From Planctomycetaceae bacterium (GTDB lineage: Bacteria; Planctomycetota; Planctomycetia; Pirellulales; Pirellulaceae): 64,000 nucleotides of DNA. A program made the translations under genes and the position numbers. The DNA is taken from NCBI GenBank assembly GCA_024642205.1, contig JAHEBQ010000023.1, positions 24,753 to 88,752 on the forward strand, in the 5' to 3' direction. Of the stretch, positions 37,921-47,843 are shown in pieces (within the stretch, counting starts at the first letter, position 1; each line of letters begins with the position of its first letter). Below the pieces are notes generated by a model. It was not told the DNA's origin. It searched no databases and was given only the letters and a program-made list of their open reading frames with translations.

Positions 37921-39747
37921 ATGCCTGAAGCGACAACTTCTTTTGATATCAATGATTGCCTGACCCGGGTCAAATTTGCTGCGGCCGAAGGCAAAATCTC
38001 GGAATCGTCAGTAAAGAACATTTCCACCTGGTTAACAGAATCGCGCTATTCCCAATACGTCCCGGCCATCACCGAACATATTACCGCCGGGAAGTGGCAG
38101 GAGCTGGACGATGTTTTCTGGACGGTCATCCCGTTTGGAACCGGTGGCCGCCGCGGCATGATGTATCCATTTGGTTCCAACGCAATCAATGAGCGAACCA
38201 TTGGCGAGAGTGCACAGGGGCTGGCCGACTACGTTAAAGACGTCAAGCCGGACGGACCGTGGACAATGGCCATTGCCTATGACACGCGCCACCGTAGTCG
38301 TGAATTCGCTGAACTGTGTTCCAGCGTGATGGTTGCCAATGGGTTTCAAGTTTATTTCATCGATGATTACCGCAGTACGCCAGAACTTTCGTACCTGATT
38401 CGGTACAAGCAATGCGATTGTGGAATCATGGTCACTGCCAGCCACAATCCACCCAGTGACAATGCCGTGAAGGTTTACTGGTCCAGTGGTGCCCAGTTGA
38501 TTCCACCGCATGATCAGGCGGTTATTGATAAAGTGAGCCAGGTTCAAGAAATCCCCAAACTGAATTTCGATCAAGCAGTTTCCGATGGAAATGTTCACAT
38601 CATTCGCGAGGAGATTGACCGGGCGCTGATGTCCGAACACTTGAAACAGAGTTTTGACGGGCCCCGGGATTTGAAAGTCATTTACTCGCCCTTACATGGA
38701 GTTGGTGAGTACAATGTCAAGTCGTTGTTGAATGAAGTTGGATTCGGCGACCTTGAAATCTACGGTCCTCACCGCGAACCAAACGGCGATTTTCCAAATG
38801 TTCCCGGTCACGTTTCGAATCCGGAAAATGCGATTGTGTTCGAAGCGATTATCGAACATGCAAAGACGACGGGCGCGGAGCTAATCCTGGCTACGGATCC
38901 TGATTGCGACCGGATGGGTGCGGCAGCGCCGGTAACGACCGACCCTCGCGGGCCCTGGTGCACATTCAACGGAAACCAGCTCGCCGCCATGCTCGGTGAC
39001 TTTATCCTGAATCGGAGACAATCTGAAGGGACGCTGTCAAGCGACAACTATGTCGTCACCACGTTGGTGACGACCAGGATGTTGAAACGAATTTGCGATT
39101 CGTATGGGGTTCGCTGTCTGGAAGATAACCAGGTCGGTTTCAAATGGATATGCAATGTAATGGACCTCCAAGGGCCCGATGGATTCGTCTATGGCACTGA
39201 GGAGTCGCATGGTTTTCTGGTTGGCAAATACTGCCGGGACAAGGATGGCGCGGTCGCATGCATGCTGATGGCGCAATTGGCAGCCTGGGTCAAATCAATG
39301 AAGAAATCGCTGTTTGACTATTTGGACGAGCTCTATCGAATTCACGGATTGCACGAAGAACGCCTGGTCAACATTGGCATGGCAGGCAGTGACGGGATGA
39401 AGCGGATGAACAGCTTAATGGCAAAATTCCGGTCGGATCCGCCCAAATCGCTGGGTGGACTGGCTGTCGTGGCTGTTCGTGACTATTCGGTTGGGAAACG
39501 ACTATTGCCAGATGGAAGCACGGAACCGATCACTGGACAATCCGGTAACGTTCTCGTTTTTGAAACCGGTGTTGAAGGAAACTACGTTGCCGCAAGGCCC
39601 TCGGGGACCGAACCGAAAGTCAAATTCTATATGTTCACCTACATGCCTCCCAGTGAATTAACTGACTTGGCAACCTGCAAACGTGCGATGAGCCAACGAC
39701 TTGATGGATACGCTGCTGACATGCAGGCGTTTGCCGATCAGGTTTGA
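37921..39747 (+). CDS. phospho-sugar mutase (phosphoglucomutase/phosphomannomutase type)
   Basis: A 608-residue alpha-D-phosphohexomutase. Motifs: GTGGRRGMMYPFG near the N-terminus, phosphoserine loop CGIMVTASHNPPSDNAVKVY, metal loop ATDPDCDRMGAA, sugar loop YGTEESHGFLVGKY and phosphate loop RPSGTEPKVKFYMF. The length and the N-terminal extension with ELDDVFWTVIPFGTGGRRG fit the larger PGM/PMM group that handles glucose- or mannose-1-phosphate for glycogen or nucleotide-sugar metabolism. Start ATG 37921 (MPEATTS); the frame from 37834 adds nothing recognisable. It is divergent from glmM, giving two paralogous mutases side by side. Confidence 0.9.
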   Translation: MPEATTSFDINDCLTRVKFAAAEGKISESSVKNISTWLTESRYSQYVPAITEHITAGKWQELDDVFWTVIPFGTGGRRGMMYPFGSNAINERTIGESAQGLADYVKDVKPDGPWTMAIAYDTRHRSREFAELCSSVMVANGFQVYFIDDYRSTPELSYLIRYKQCDCGIMVTASHNPPSDNAVKVYWSSGAQLIPPHDQAVIDKVSQVQEIPKLNFDQAVSDGNVHIIREEIDRALMSEHLKQSFDGPRDLKVIYSPLHGVGEYNVKSLLNEVGFGDLEIYGPHREPNGDFPNVPGHVSNPENAIVFEAIIEHAKTTGAELILATDPDCDRMGAAAPVTTDPRGPWCTFNGNQLAAMLGDFILNRRQSEGTLSSDNYVVTTLVTTRMLKRICDSYGVRCLEDNQVGFKWICNVMDLQGPDGFVYGTEESHGFLVGKYCRDKDGAVACMLMAQLAAWVKSMKKSLFDYLDELYRIHGLHEERLVNIGMAGSDGMKRMNSLMAKFRSDPPKSLGGLAVVAVRDYSVGKRLLPDGSTEPITGQSGNVLVFETGVEGNYVAARPSGTEPKVKFYMFTYMPPSELTDLATCKRAMSQRLDGYAADMQAFADQV

Positions 39748-39864
39748 TCGGTTGACTTCATTGGGAATAGAGCCTAAAGCCTTCGCCCTGGGCAACGAAA
39801 CGGCAAGCCGAACGCGTCAAAGCTCTGGCTGCCACCACCAAGACACAATCCCATTCAGAGCCAA

Positions 39865-42027
39865 CTAGAATTTCCGTGTTGCTGAGATTCGTTTTTTCGC
39901 CGCGTCAACTTCCAAGACCTTGACTTTCACTACGTCCCCGACGGCAACAACTGCATTCGGGTCTTTAACAAATTCGTTGGATAGCTGAGAAACGTGGATC
40001 AACGCGTCCTGGTGTACGCCGAGATCCACGAACGCACCAAAATGCGTGACGTTGGTGATCACACCGTCGAGGATCATGCTGGATTTCACGTCTTCGATCT
40101 TGTTGACGTTGTCATTGAACTTGACTGCCTTGAATTCGTTGCGGGGATCACGACCGGGTTTGCCCAGTTCCGAGATAATATCCACGACTGTTGGCAATCC
40201 GAACCTGGAATCAACAAATTCATTGGCCTCCAATTTTTGGCTGAGCGCTGCATTTCCAACCAGTTGTGACGTATCAACCTTGAGTTTTTTTGCCATCCGG
40301 GAAACGATTGAATAGCTTTCCGGGTGAACCGCCGAATTGTCCAACGGTTGCTCGCCGTCGCGAATGCGGAGAAAACCAGCGGCTTGTTCAAACGCCTTTT
40401 TACCCAGCTTGGCGACGTCGGTGAGCTGTTTTCGCTGGACAAATTTCCCATGCAATTCGCGAAACTCGACGATGTTTTCGGCGAGCTTCGGTCCAATACC
40501 CGCGACATATGACAGCAACGGAACGCTGGCCATGTTCAGATCGACACCGACACTGTTAACGCAAGACTGGACGACGCGATCCAGGCATTTTCGCAATTTG
40601 GCTTGATTGACGTCGTGCTGGTATTGTCCGACGCCGATCGACTTTGGATCGGTTTTGACGAGTTCCGCCAGCGGGTCCTGCAATCGGCGGGCGATACTGA
40701 TGGCTCCACGAACCGTGATGTCGAGGTTAGGGAATTCTTTGAAAGCCAATTCGCTGGCGGAATAGATCGACGCACCAGATTCGCTGACCACGACCTTCGT
40801 CACGCCAAGCTTGTTCTGCTTGATCAACTGACCAACAAAGGCATCGGTTTCACGCGACGCCGTCCCGTTTCCGATTGCGATCAACTCGACGCCGTGTTTT
40901 TCGATCAACTCCAACAACGTTTGACCGGCGCCGATGGTATCGTTTACCGGAGCGGTCGGATAAATCGTGGTGTTGACGAGGAACTTGCCGGTTCCATCGA
41001 CCACCGCGACTTTACATCCGGTTCGAAAACCGGGGTCGATTCCTATCGTCACACGCGGCCCGGCAGGAGCCGCGAGCAGCAGCTTTTCCAGATTCTTCCC
41101 AAACACGCTAATTGCCTCTTCGTCGGCTTTCTCTTTCAGGCGCTGGAGTACCATGGATTCTGTCGCCGGCAGAAGTAGTCGTTGATAACAATCATCCACG
41201 CAGTCGATCAACTCAGCAAAAAACTCGAATTGGCGATTGTGCACCAATTTTCTTTTCAGATCTTCCAGCTCACGGGACTCATCCAGTTGCAGATTGACGC
41301 GCAAAACGCCCTCCGTCTGACCTCGCATCATGGCCAGCAGGCGATGGGACGGAATTTTGACAACCAGTTCCTGATGATCGAAATAGAGCTCAAATTTCTG
41401 GGCCTCTTCATGTTTACCCCGTTTCACTTTCGACGAAACTTTTCCATATTTCATCGCTTGCTCCGCAAGCCAAATCCGGGTCCCGGCATCCTCGGACCAT
41501 TGCTCGGCGACGATATCAAGAGCGCCCTGCAACGCGGTTTCGGTATCCGGGATCTCTTTGGCCGGATCGACAAATCGTTGGAGCGTGGCCTGTCTGGATT
41601 GCGGCAGCCTTGCCTGGCCCAGCAGCAGATCGGCGAGCGGCTGGAGCCCACGTTCCCGGCCAATCGTTGCTCTTGTCCGACGTTTCGGCTTGAACGGGAG
41701 GTAAATCGCTTCGAGCGCTCGAATGTCGTTGCAGCGCTGGATCTGTTCCCGTAACGCGATCGTCAACTGCCCCTGCTCATCGATCGTTTTCAAAACCGTC
41801 GCCTTACGGGCCGCCAGCGTATTGGCACGGTCCAGTAGATCTTCAATCGCCCGTAAAGCAATCTCATCCACGCCACCGGTGGCTTCTTTCCGATATCTGG
41901 CAATAAACGGAATCGTGTTGCCGTCGTTCAAGAGATCAACCGCCGCCTGGACTTTCCGGACCGGTATCTCCAACTCGTTTGCAATGGCTTCAATGACAGA
42001 GGTCGAATCAGGAAGTTGAGTTGACAT
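39865..42027 (-). CDS. tex: Tex-family transcription accessory protein
   Basis: A 720-residue RNA-binding protein. Order: N-terminal Tex helical domain (NTIPFIARYRKEATGGVDEI), YqgF-like RNase H-fold domain (GIDPGFRTGCKVAVVDGTG), helix-hairpin-helix region (IGPKLAENIVEFRELHGKFV) and a C-terminal S1 domain (DGVITNVTHFGAFVDLGVHQ, then IHVSQLSNEFVKDP). Tex binds nucleic acids and affects transcription or toxin expression in some species; it is widely conserved. ATG 42027 (MSTQLPD) is preferred; the frame from 42069 adds 14 residues without homology. Single gene on the minus strand. Confidence 0.95.
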   Translation of the reverse strand: MSTQLPDSTSVIEAIANELEIPVRKVQAAVDLLNDGNTIPFIARYRKEATGGVDEIALRAIEDLLDRANTLAARKATVLKTIDEQGQLTIALREQIQRCNDIRALEAIYLPFKPKRRTRATIGRERGLQPLADLLLGQARLPQSRQATLQRFVDPAKEIPDTETALQGALDIVAEQWSEDAGTRIWLAEQAMKYGKVSSKVKRGKHEEAQKFELYFDHQELVVKIPSHRLLAMMRGQTEGVLRVNLQLDESRELEDLKRKLVHNRQFEFFAELIDCVDDCYQRLLLPATESMVLQRLKEKADEEAISVFGKNLEKLLLAAPAGPRVTIGIDPGFRTGCKVAVVDGTGKFLVNTTIYPTAPVNDTIGAGQTLLELIEKHGVELIAIGNGTASRETDAFVGQLIKQNKLGVTKVVVSESGASIYSASELAFKEFPNLDITVRGAISIARRLQDPLAELVKTDPKSIGVGQYQHDVNQAKLRKCLDRVVQSCVNSVGVDLNMASVPLLSYVAGIGPKLAENIVEFRELHGKFVQRKQLTDVAKLGKKAFEQAAGFLRIRDGEQPLDNSAVHPESYSIVSRMAKKLKVDTSQLVGNAALSQKLEANEFVDSRFGLPTVVDIISELGKPGRDPRNEFKAVKFNDNVNKIEDVKSSMILDGVITNVTHFGAFVDLGVHQDALIHVSQLSNEFVKDPNAVVAVGDVVKVKVLEVDAAKKRISATRKF

Positions 42028-42176
42028 GGGGTTGGTGATTCTACTTTGATCCTGGAACATCCCGACCACGACGCGGCGGGTATGTTACAGAACCTGACCT
42101 AATAAATGAATGATACAGGCAGATGCCTGACACGAATTTCAACCAATGGCCTTCGCCCGAGGATCTCAATTGCCGT

Positions 42177-44681
42177 TCAGTTCTGCGAACCGATTGGACT
42201 TCCAGGGGGGACGTCCAGACTCCTGGAATTGGGAAGCACCGAATAGGGACGTTCCATGTACCGTTTGATTCGCCACTTTTGAAGCTCGAAGAACTGCCTG
42301 TCAAGCTCGTCTTCCAAAGGGCTTTTGGTCAGAACGTGTGTCAGACCCGCAAACGCCGCTTGACGCACTTCTCCCTCGGCGTTCTGGTTGTCAGCCAGCG
42401 TCAACAGACGATCCACAACGGATTCACGAACAACGCGAGAAACCGAGTATTCGGTCTCATTTTTTGCCGCATCCCAGGTTTCGTCAATCACGAATGTAAT
42501 CAATGCACTGGGTGTTAATTCATTCCGGGCATTCGCCTGTTGTGCCAAACGACTCAATCGTTGCGGCTGGAATAGCTCATCGAGCGTCAGATTGACGGCG
42601 ACCCTCGCTGCCGCCATCGGATCAAACACGCGACCCGTTTGCGTCGGCAGTATCTCCGCATCCCGAATGGTTGAATAAGGTCGGGGACTGATCGACTGAA
42701 TCATGTTCGGACGAATGAGAAGTTCGCTGGGCTTAATCGTTTCCATCAATCCATTTATCGCAGCCGCCTGGAGCTGATTATTGATCGATGTATTAGAGGT
42801 AATTCGATTTGCGGCCCCACCACCGGCATAACCATATGAATAAATGTGCCCCCCGATGAGCTTGCCGGCGGCCTGCAACTGATACCGGTGGTGGAGATAA
42901 ATCGGCGTCAGGTATTGGGCAATGTCAGCCGTCGTCGTTCCATCGGGCAAGTTTTTCGGATCAAATTGCGTCAAGGCGATCCGCCGGACGCGCATCACGT
43001 GACTGAGTTCTTCCAGCGGATCAACGCCGTTGTCCCAGAGATTGCCCATCGGATGAGCCGCTCCAGCCGGACGTGCATCCGAGTCGGAAATAAAGATCAT
43101 GCCGGTACGCTTGGCCGTTTCCAGGATGGTATTGAGTTCCGTTTTTTCCGTTTCAACATCAGGAAACTCCGAATATGCAAATTTGACGGAAACCTTATCC
43201 CACTCACCAATTCCAACTGCGTACGCGTCGCTCAAATCCAGTTGACCCTGATCGTTGATCTTCACTCGGGGTGCCGGATAGTCCATCACCGATGCCCGAT
43301 CACCGTAGGTACTGGCCGCGAAATTGTGGACAAAGCCGAGCGTATGCCCAACTTCATGGGCAGAAAGCTGGCGAATTCGAGCCAGTGCGACATCGAGCGC
43401 ATTGCCTTCGACCGCAAGATCCGCCAACGTAGATTCTTCGGCAATCCCGCCCACTCCGCAACAAGCGCACTGCACATTTGGCGGCGTTGTCGCGAGCGAG
43501 TTGACAAGTAACTGGTCTTGCCGCACCCGCAGTGACCCAAGTGTCACATGTCCTTTGAGGATCTCTCCGGTCCGAGGATCGATGACGCTTCGGCCGTAAC
43601 TCCAACCGCGCGTGCTGCGATGTACCCATTGAATCACGTTGTACCGAACATCCAACGGATCGGCGTCCGGAGGCAGCAGTTTGACTTGAAACGCATTTTT
43701 GAATCCTGCGGTCTCGAACGCATCGTTCCACCAGCTTGCACCTTCCAGCAGCGCGTCCTGAATTTGCTTGGGAGCGCCGGCATCGACATAGTAAACGATC
43801 GGTTCAACAGGCTCCGAGAGGCCTTCTTCCGGGTTCTTCTTGATCAGGCGATGCCGCGTGATCCAGCGCTGCTCCAGCGACTTATCCAGCGGAGAGGCAT
43901 AGTCCGAAAACGTGATGGATATGCTGGGGCTTCGAACATCGTATACCCGCGGTCGATACTGGTCATCCGGAAGCTTGATAAAAGAATGATGTTGGCGAAG
44001 TGTGACGGAATTTGCTGTCGGGGCGGTTTGTTCGACGTATCGCCCGGGCTTTTTGGAGGAAAATGTCAACGTCGATTCCAGCTCGGTGTTCTCTGGAAAC
44101 GACCTGCAACGCGGCAGATAGACCGCAGACCGACTGGAGTCCAGAGAAAAATCCCCCTGATCGGTTGACTTCAGTTTTCCGATCACGTCGTGAATATCGC
44201 TGAGCAACAGATCCGTGATATCAATCAAGAATCGCCCGTCCGATTCCGAGGCCACCTTTCCGCCCCAGATGACTGACTCGGCAAACGACTGTTCAACAGC
44301 ACGTTTCTCGAGTTGATTGTCGGTGTTGGCACGAAACCGAAGATTGCGCTGGATCATGAGTACTTTGGGGCCAATTCGTGAAAATCGAACGATTTTTTGA
44401 TCCCCCAATTGGCCCCGGTCAAGGCCGACCGGATTGGAACCCAACCCGGTCGCCAGAGAGTGCACATACAAAATTTCTGTTTCCGGCTGCTGGATCTCCA
44501 GAAATACCTTCCCGGTCTTCGGCGCCCAATAAAAAGGTACGAAGCCCTCATGGCGTTGCATGTCACGGGTGAACGCCGCGATATCGACCGCAGGTTTCTC
44601 GTCGTCGGATTTGTTCTGCTTGTCGTCCTGCATGGCAAGACAACTTCCTGACAGGGCCAGCCAGATCAATAATGTTCTCAT
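42177..44681 (-). CDS. exported zinc-dependent metalloprotease (DUF5117/DUF4953 type)
   Basis: An 834-residue exported protein. Signal peptide MRTLLIWLALSGSCLA. The zinc motif is HEVGHTLGFVHNF, the metzincin pattern HExxHxxGxxH, in the middle of the protein after RIRQLSA. Upstream blocks (FVPFYWAPKTGKVFLEI, VYLPRCRSFPENTELES) and downstream ones (MGNLWDNGVDPLEELSHVM) fit the family annotated as zinc-dependent metalloprotease with DUF5117/DUF4953 and DUF5118 parts. Substrates are unknown; probably extracytoplasmic protein degradation. ATG 44681 is preferred because it begins the signal peptide directly. The closest neighbour, tex, is on the same strand 150 bp away but unlikely to be functionally linked. 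Confidence 0.88.
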   Translation of the reverse strand: MRTLLIWLALSGSCLAMQDDKQNKSDDEKPAVDIAAFTRDMQRHEGFVPFYWAPKTGKVFLEIQQPETEILYVHSLATGLGSNPVGLDRGQLGDQKIVRFSRIGPKVLMIQRNLRFRANTDNQLEKRAVEQSFAESVIWGGKVASESDGRFLIDITDLLLSDIHDVIGKLKSTDQGDFSLDSSRSAVYLPRCRSFPENTELESTLTFSSKKPGRYVEQTAPTANSVTLRQHHSFIKLPDDQYRPRVYDVRSPSISITFSDYASPLDKSLEQRWITRHRLIKKNPEEGLSEPVEPIVYYVDAGAPKQIQDALLEGASWWNDAFETAGFKNAFQVKLLPPDADPLDVRYNVIQWVHRSTRGWSYGRSVIDPRTGEILKGHVTLGSLRVRQDQLLVNSLATTPPNVQCACCGVGGIAEESTLADLAVEGNALDVALARIRQLSAHEVGHTLGFVHNFAASTYGDRASVMDYPAPRVKINDQGQLDLSDAYAVGIGEWDKVSVKFAYSEFPDVETEKTELNTILETAKRTGMIFISDSDARPAGAAHPMGNLWDNGVDPLEELSHVMRVRRIALTQFDPKNLPDGTTTADIAQYLTPIYLHHRYQLQAAGKLIGGHIYSYGYAGGGAANRITSNTSINNQLQAAAINGLMETIKPSELLIRPNMIQSISPRPYSTIRDAEILPTQTGRVFDPMAAARVAVNLTLDELFQPQRLSRLAQQANARNELTPSALITFVIDETWDAAKNETEYSVSRVVRESVVDRLLTLADNQNAEGEVRQAAFAGLTHVLTKSPLEDELDRQFFELQKWRIKRYMERPYSVLPNSRSLDVPPGSPIGSQN

Positions 44682-45023
44682 AGTCGTGGGATCCGCCAAA
44701 TACAGTTTGTCGTGAGAAAGCTTGAATCACATCTGCCGGATCCAACCGGATGTCGGAAACCAGTCCGCCACGATCCGCGATGCATGAAAACGGGGAAAGC
44801 CAACGTCGAATGTTCCAGCAAAACAACGATTATACGCCAATTGCGGCAGCAGTGGCACGCGGAATCGCGATTCAAAAAGGAACATCCTGATCACGAATCA
44901 GCATGAGTCGATTCCCTAGTATCATTGAACGAACGAGTCAATCTGCCGGGCGAGTCGCGCCACCGAGCGACCGTTCAGGTGGATCCGCGGTTGCAATGGT
45001 TGGCAGCTGCCACCTCAAATGCC
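44682..45023. other. intergenic spacer
   Basis: 342 bp between two minus-strand genes; nothing recognisable beyond a likely promoter for the metalloprotease gene. Confidence 0.35.
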
Positions 45024-46208
45024 TCAAATTTCGAAATCAAATTCTCGATCGCCGATCCTGATTACATCTCCTGACGAAAGCTTGGAGCTCTGGACGGATT
45101 TGTTATTGAGCAGGGTGACACCTTTTTTGGTCAGTACCACCAGGACCCATTCGTCGTCATGAAGGCTCAAAGTGCAATGCAACGCAGCGACTTCCTGACT
45201 CTTGAGTTTGATATGACATCCGGTCCGACTACCGATCACGATTTTGGGCTTGCTCAGGACAACGGTTTGGCCGGTGGTCCGACAGGTCAACTTGGCGATC
45301 GAGACCGGCGAGCCGACTGCACGGCCTGATTCCCCATCGGATCGATGAAAGTTAAACCGCATTTCAACGACATTGCCCTTGTCATTATAAACGACGGAAT
45401 CCATGAAAGCGTTCATGAGAATTATCCCACGGAGCGACGGATCGTCCCAGGAGCCAACCGAACTCGTATCAAATCCTGGCCCGTCATCCTGAATTCGTAT
45501 GAGTAATCGGGCCGGTTTGATTTCAAAAATCACGCCGATTTTTCGTTCCGCAAGGTTCTCCGTGTTGAGTCGCTCTTCGACAATGTCTGAGACAGCAAAA
45601 TCACGAGATTCGATCCGGTGATGGCTGCCTAACTCGAGGTTGCCGCGATAAAGCGCGTTGTGCAGCGCCTGGTCAATCGCGATTACAATCCGCAGTCGAT
45701 CAATCCGATCCAGCATAGTCATTGAATGCAGCATGCGCTGACAGAAATCCACCATTTGCGGAAGCAATTTTGGATCGGAACTCAAGTCAAACTGAAATCG
45801 AGCACCGAGGGAATGTGAAATCAGTTCCTCGTAGCTTCGTTCGGTATTGAGAATATCCAGCACTTCTTTGACCGTGGACGCCAACATGCCGCTAAGTTTG
45901 GTTTTCGGAATGTAGCTCGACGCGCCAGCCTGAAGTGCCTCGGCAGCAATTTCCTCGCTTCCCTGACCGGTCGTCAATATGATCGGCAGGTGTGGATGTC
46001 GCTTGCGGACTTCACGAACGAGCTGCAATCCATCCATCTTGGGCATTTGAAGGTCTGTCAAAATCAAATCGATCGACCAATCCTGAATTTTCTCAAGGGC
46101 TTGAACTCCATTACCTGCAGTCACGATCGTGAATCCCGGTTCATTCAAGAGACGTTCCATCAAGAGCAAGTCTACATCCGAGTCGTCGACAATGAGGATA
46201 TTGGTCAT
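45024..46208 (-). CDS. response regulator with HATPase and FHA domains
   Basis: A 394-residue three-domain regulator. The N-terminal REC domain (1-125) has phospho-acceptor Asp52 in LILTDLQMPKMDG, the acidic pair VDDSD and Lys in YIPKTKL. The middle (about 150-285) is a GHKL/RsbW-like ATPase: IDQALHNALYRG (N-box) and IQDDGPGFDTSSVG (G1 box). The C-terminal FHA domain (about 300-394) has the phosphopeptide-binding IGSRTGCHIKLKSQEVAALH and a closing GDVIRIGDREFDFEI. It can receive a phosphorelay input, could act as an anti-sigma-type ATPase, and reads phosphothreonine. No cognate histidine kinase is adjacent. Confidence 0.88.
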   Translation of the reverse strand: MTNILIVDDSDVDLLLMERLLNEPGFTIVTAGNGVQALEKIQDWSIDLILTDLQMPKMDGLQLVREVRKRHPHLPIILTTGQGSEEIAAEALQAGASSYIPKTKLSGMLASTVKEVLDILNTERSYEELISHSLGARFQFDLSSDPKLLPQMVDFCQRMLHSMTMLDRIDRLRIVIAIDQALHNALYRGNLELGSHHRIESRDFAVSDIVEERLNTENLAERKIGVIFEIKPARLLIRIQDDGPGFDTSSVGSWDDPSLRGIILMNAFMDSVVYNDKGNVVEMRFNFHRSDGESGRAVGSPVSIAKLTCRTTGQTVVLSKPKIVIGSRTGCHIKLKSQEVAALHCTLSLHDDEWVLVVLTKKGVTLLNNKSVQSSKLSSGDVIRIGDREFDFEI

Positions 46209-46656
46209 TTACGTCCCTAGCATTCGCTCCAGGTATTTCTTGAAAGTCACGATGAAATAATCTCTGGATTTTAGCAACATTTCACGATCCGGGCCGCATC
46301 GTCTGCGAAACATTTTTCCATATGGCGGAAATGGAGATTTCATCCTTTCATCCAGACCTCCAGGTATTGTTGGTCACAATCGGCCCAGCATGGTTTCACC
46401 GAAGGTTGTTGGTAACATCAAGATTACCGGCACTAATCCGTTGATGTCCAACCATATCAATCACTTCGATCGCGTGGTATGGCTGGTCGATGACCGAGTC
46501 GACGATCAGGCCAATCCATGTCAAACCTGCGACGCCACTCCGTTGATAAACCCCTTCAGTGGTCTCATGGAAACCAGGCCACTGACCAGGTTTCCACGGG
46601 TCAACTGCCGTAGCTCGGAAACCGTTCTTTAAATCGGATCGACAGATCCAACCACC
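46209..46656. other. intergenic spacer
   Basis: 448 bp; an 80-codon plus-strand frame at 46390 has no features. An inverted pair GGAAACC / GGTTTCC near 46567-46600 could be a weak hairpin. No gene recognised. Confidence 0.35.
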
Positions 46657-47529
46657 CTACTTCTTGAGCTTGTCGCCAAAAACCTGTTTCAGTTTTTCGA
46701 GTTTCGGGGGAATCAGCAGCCGGCAATACCCGCTGCCAGGGTTATTGTTGAAATAATTCTGGTGGTAGTCTTCCGCCTCATAAAAACGGGTCGCCTTTGT
46801 GACCTCGGTCACAACCGGGTTGGCGTAAGCATGGGCTTCGTTAAGTTTCTTCTTGTAGGTTTCGGCTTTTTCTTGCTGCTCAGCATTGTGGTAAAAAACC
46901 GCCGAACGGTATTGCGGCCCGACGTCATTCCCTTGCCGATTCAGCGTTGTTGGATCGTGTGTTTTCCAAAACACCTGGAGCAATACGTCGAAGGAAACTT
47001 TCGACGGGTCGTATTGAATTTGAATTACTTCCGCATGACCAGTCGTTTTCGAACAAACCTGTTCATAGGTCGGGTTGTCGACGACGACATAGAATTCATC
47101 TGTTGCATTGACTGGCTTGGCCATGACCAGGTCGGTGCGTTTCAATGTAAAATCGACGCCTGGCGACTTCTTTTCGCCGTTGAGGAAAACCGAAACCGGG
47201 TGATATCGGGCGGGCAGAACATTTTTTAATGAATACTCGGTACCACCATTGCCGGCAATTGCGACTTCCCCGCCCATGTAGCCCGATTTGACGGATTCGA
47301 CTCCCTCAAGTTGCAGGAAGACTGCTTCCACGCACCAAAAACATCCGCCGCCAAATGTTGCCGTTTCCATTTTCCCTGCTTTCTGCTCGTCGATCGGCGA
47401 CGCCTGATTTTGCTGGCTGGAACCCGACAATCCGACGATCGAGGTGTCGCTTGGAGTTGTGCAGCCAATCGTCAACGACACCAAAATGCCGCATCCGATC
47501 AAGTTACCGATTAAACTGGACATACGCAT
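46657..47529 (-). CDS. msrA: lipoprotein MsrA with an internal insertion
   Basis: A 290-residue peptide-methionine (S)-S-oxide reductase. N-terminal lipoprotein signal (MRMSSLIGNL, LTIGC with Cys23). The MsrA catalytic motif GGGCFWCVEAVF has nucleophile Cys63; the later NPTYEQVCSKTTGHAEVIQ, YRSAVFY and YHQNYFNNNP blocks are all conserved. About 62 residues (roughly 89-151, VAIAGNGG to YVVVD) interrupt the domain between GYMGG and NPTYE, which are normally almost adjacent. The insert (PVSVFLNGEKKSPGVDFTLK...) resembles beta-domains of phage tail fibres. ATG 47529 is preferred over 47595, since it begins the lipoprotein signal. Repairs oxidised methionine in exported proteins. Confidence 0.92.
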   Translation of the reverse strand: MRMSSLIGNLIGCGILVSLTIGCTTPSDTSIVGLSGSSQQNQASPIDEQKAGKMETATFGGGCFWCVEAVFLQLEGVESVKSGYMGGEVAIAGNGGTEYSLKNVLPARYHPVSVFLNGEKKSPGVDFTLKRTDLVMAKPVNATDEFYVVVDNPTYEQVCSKTTGHAEVIQIQYDPSKVSFDVLLQVFWKTHDPTTLNRQGNDVGPQYRSAVFYHNAEQQEKAETYKKKLNEAHAYANPVVTEVTKATRFYEAEDYHQNYFNNNPGSGYCRLLIPPKLEKLKQVFGDKLKK

Positions 47530-47755
47530 GTCTGACTCCGTTGAAAACGACGACAACCACGTGCGACTCGCAACAATCCGGGTCCGCATTGTCACTACGC
47601 AATGGTTGTTGGTGGGTTCGCTTGAATAAGTCTAACCGATATTACGAGGCGTTTGAAACAGGGATGCGGAGTTTGGAACCCACACATCAGGCAGTAAATT
47701 CCCAACCCGGAATCCAAACAGATGGGAGTCGTTTCGAAACACCATTCAAGGCGTG

Positions 47756-47793
47756 AAAAAAAACCCCGAATTGAATGATTCAAGACGAGGTTT
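47756..47793 (-). terminator. rho-independent terminator for the oxidoreductase gene
   Basis: On the minus strand, AAACCTCG pairs with CGGGGTTT (one U-G), enclosing a nested TTGAA/TTCAA hairpin, then a run of eight T. It lies 50 bp after the oxidoreductase stop codon at 47844. Confidence 0.8.
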
Positions 47794-47843
47794 GAAGTGC
47801 TTCCAGCAGGGCCACCAAAATCGGTCAGCCTCAAACGAGTTGA

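Noticed and set aside
37572..38027. 151-codon minus-strand frame overlapping the second phosphomutase start
   Set aside because: No domain and it covers the start of a certain gene; kept only as an uncertain frame in the gap note.
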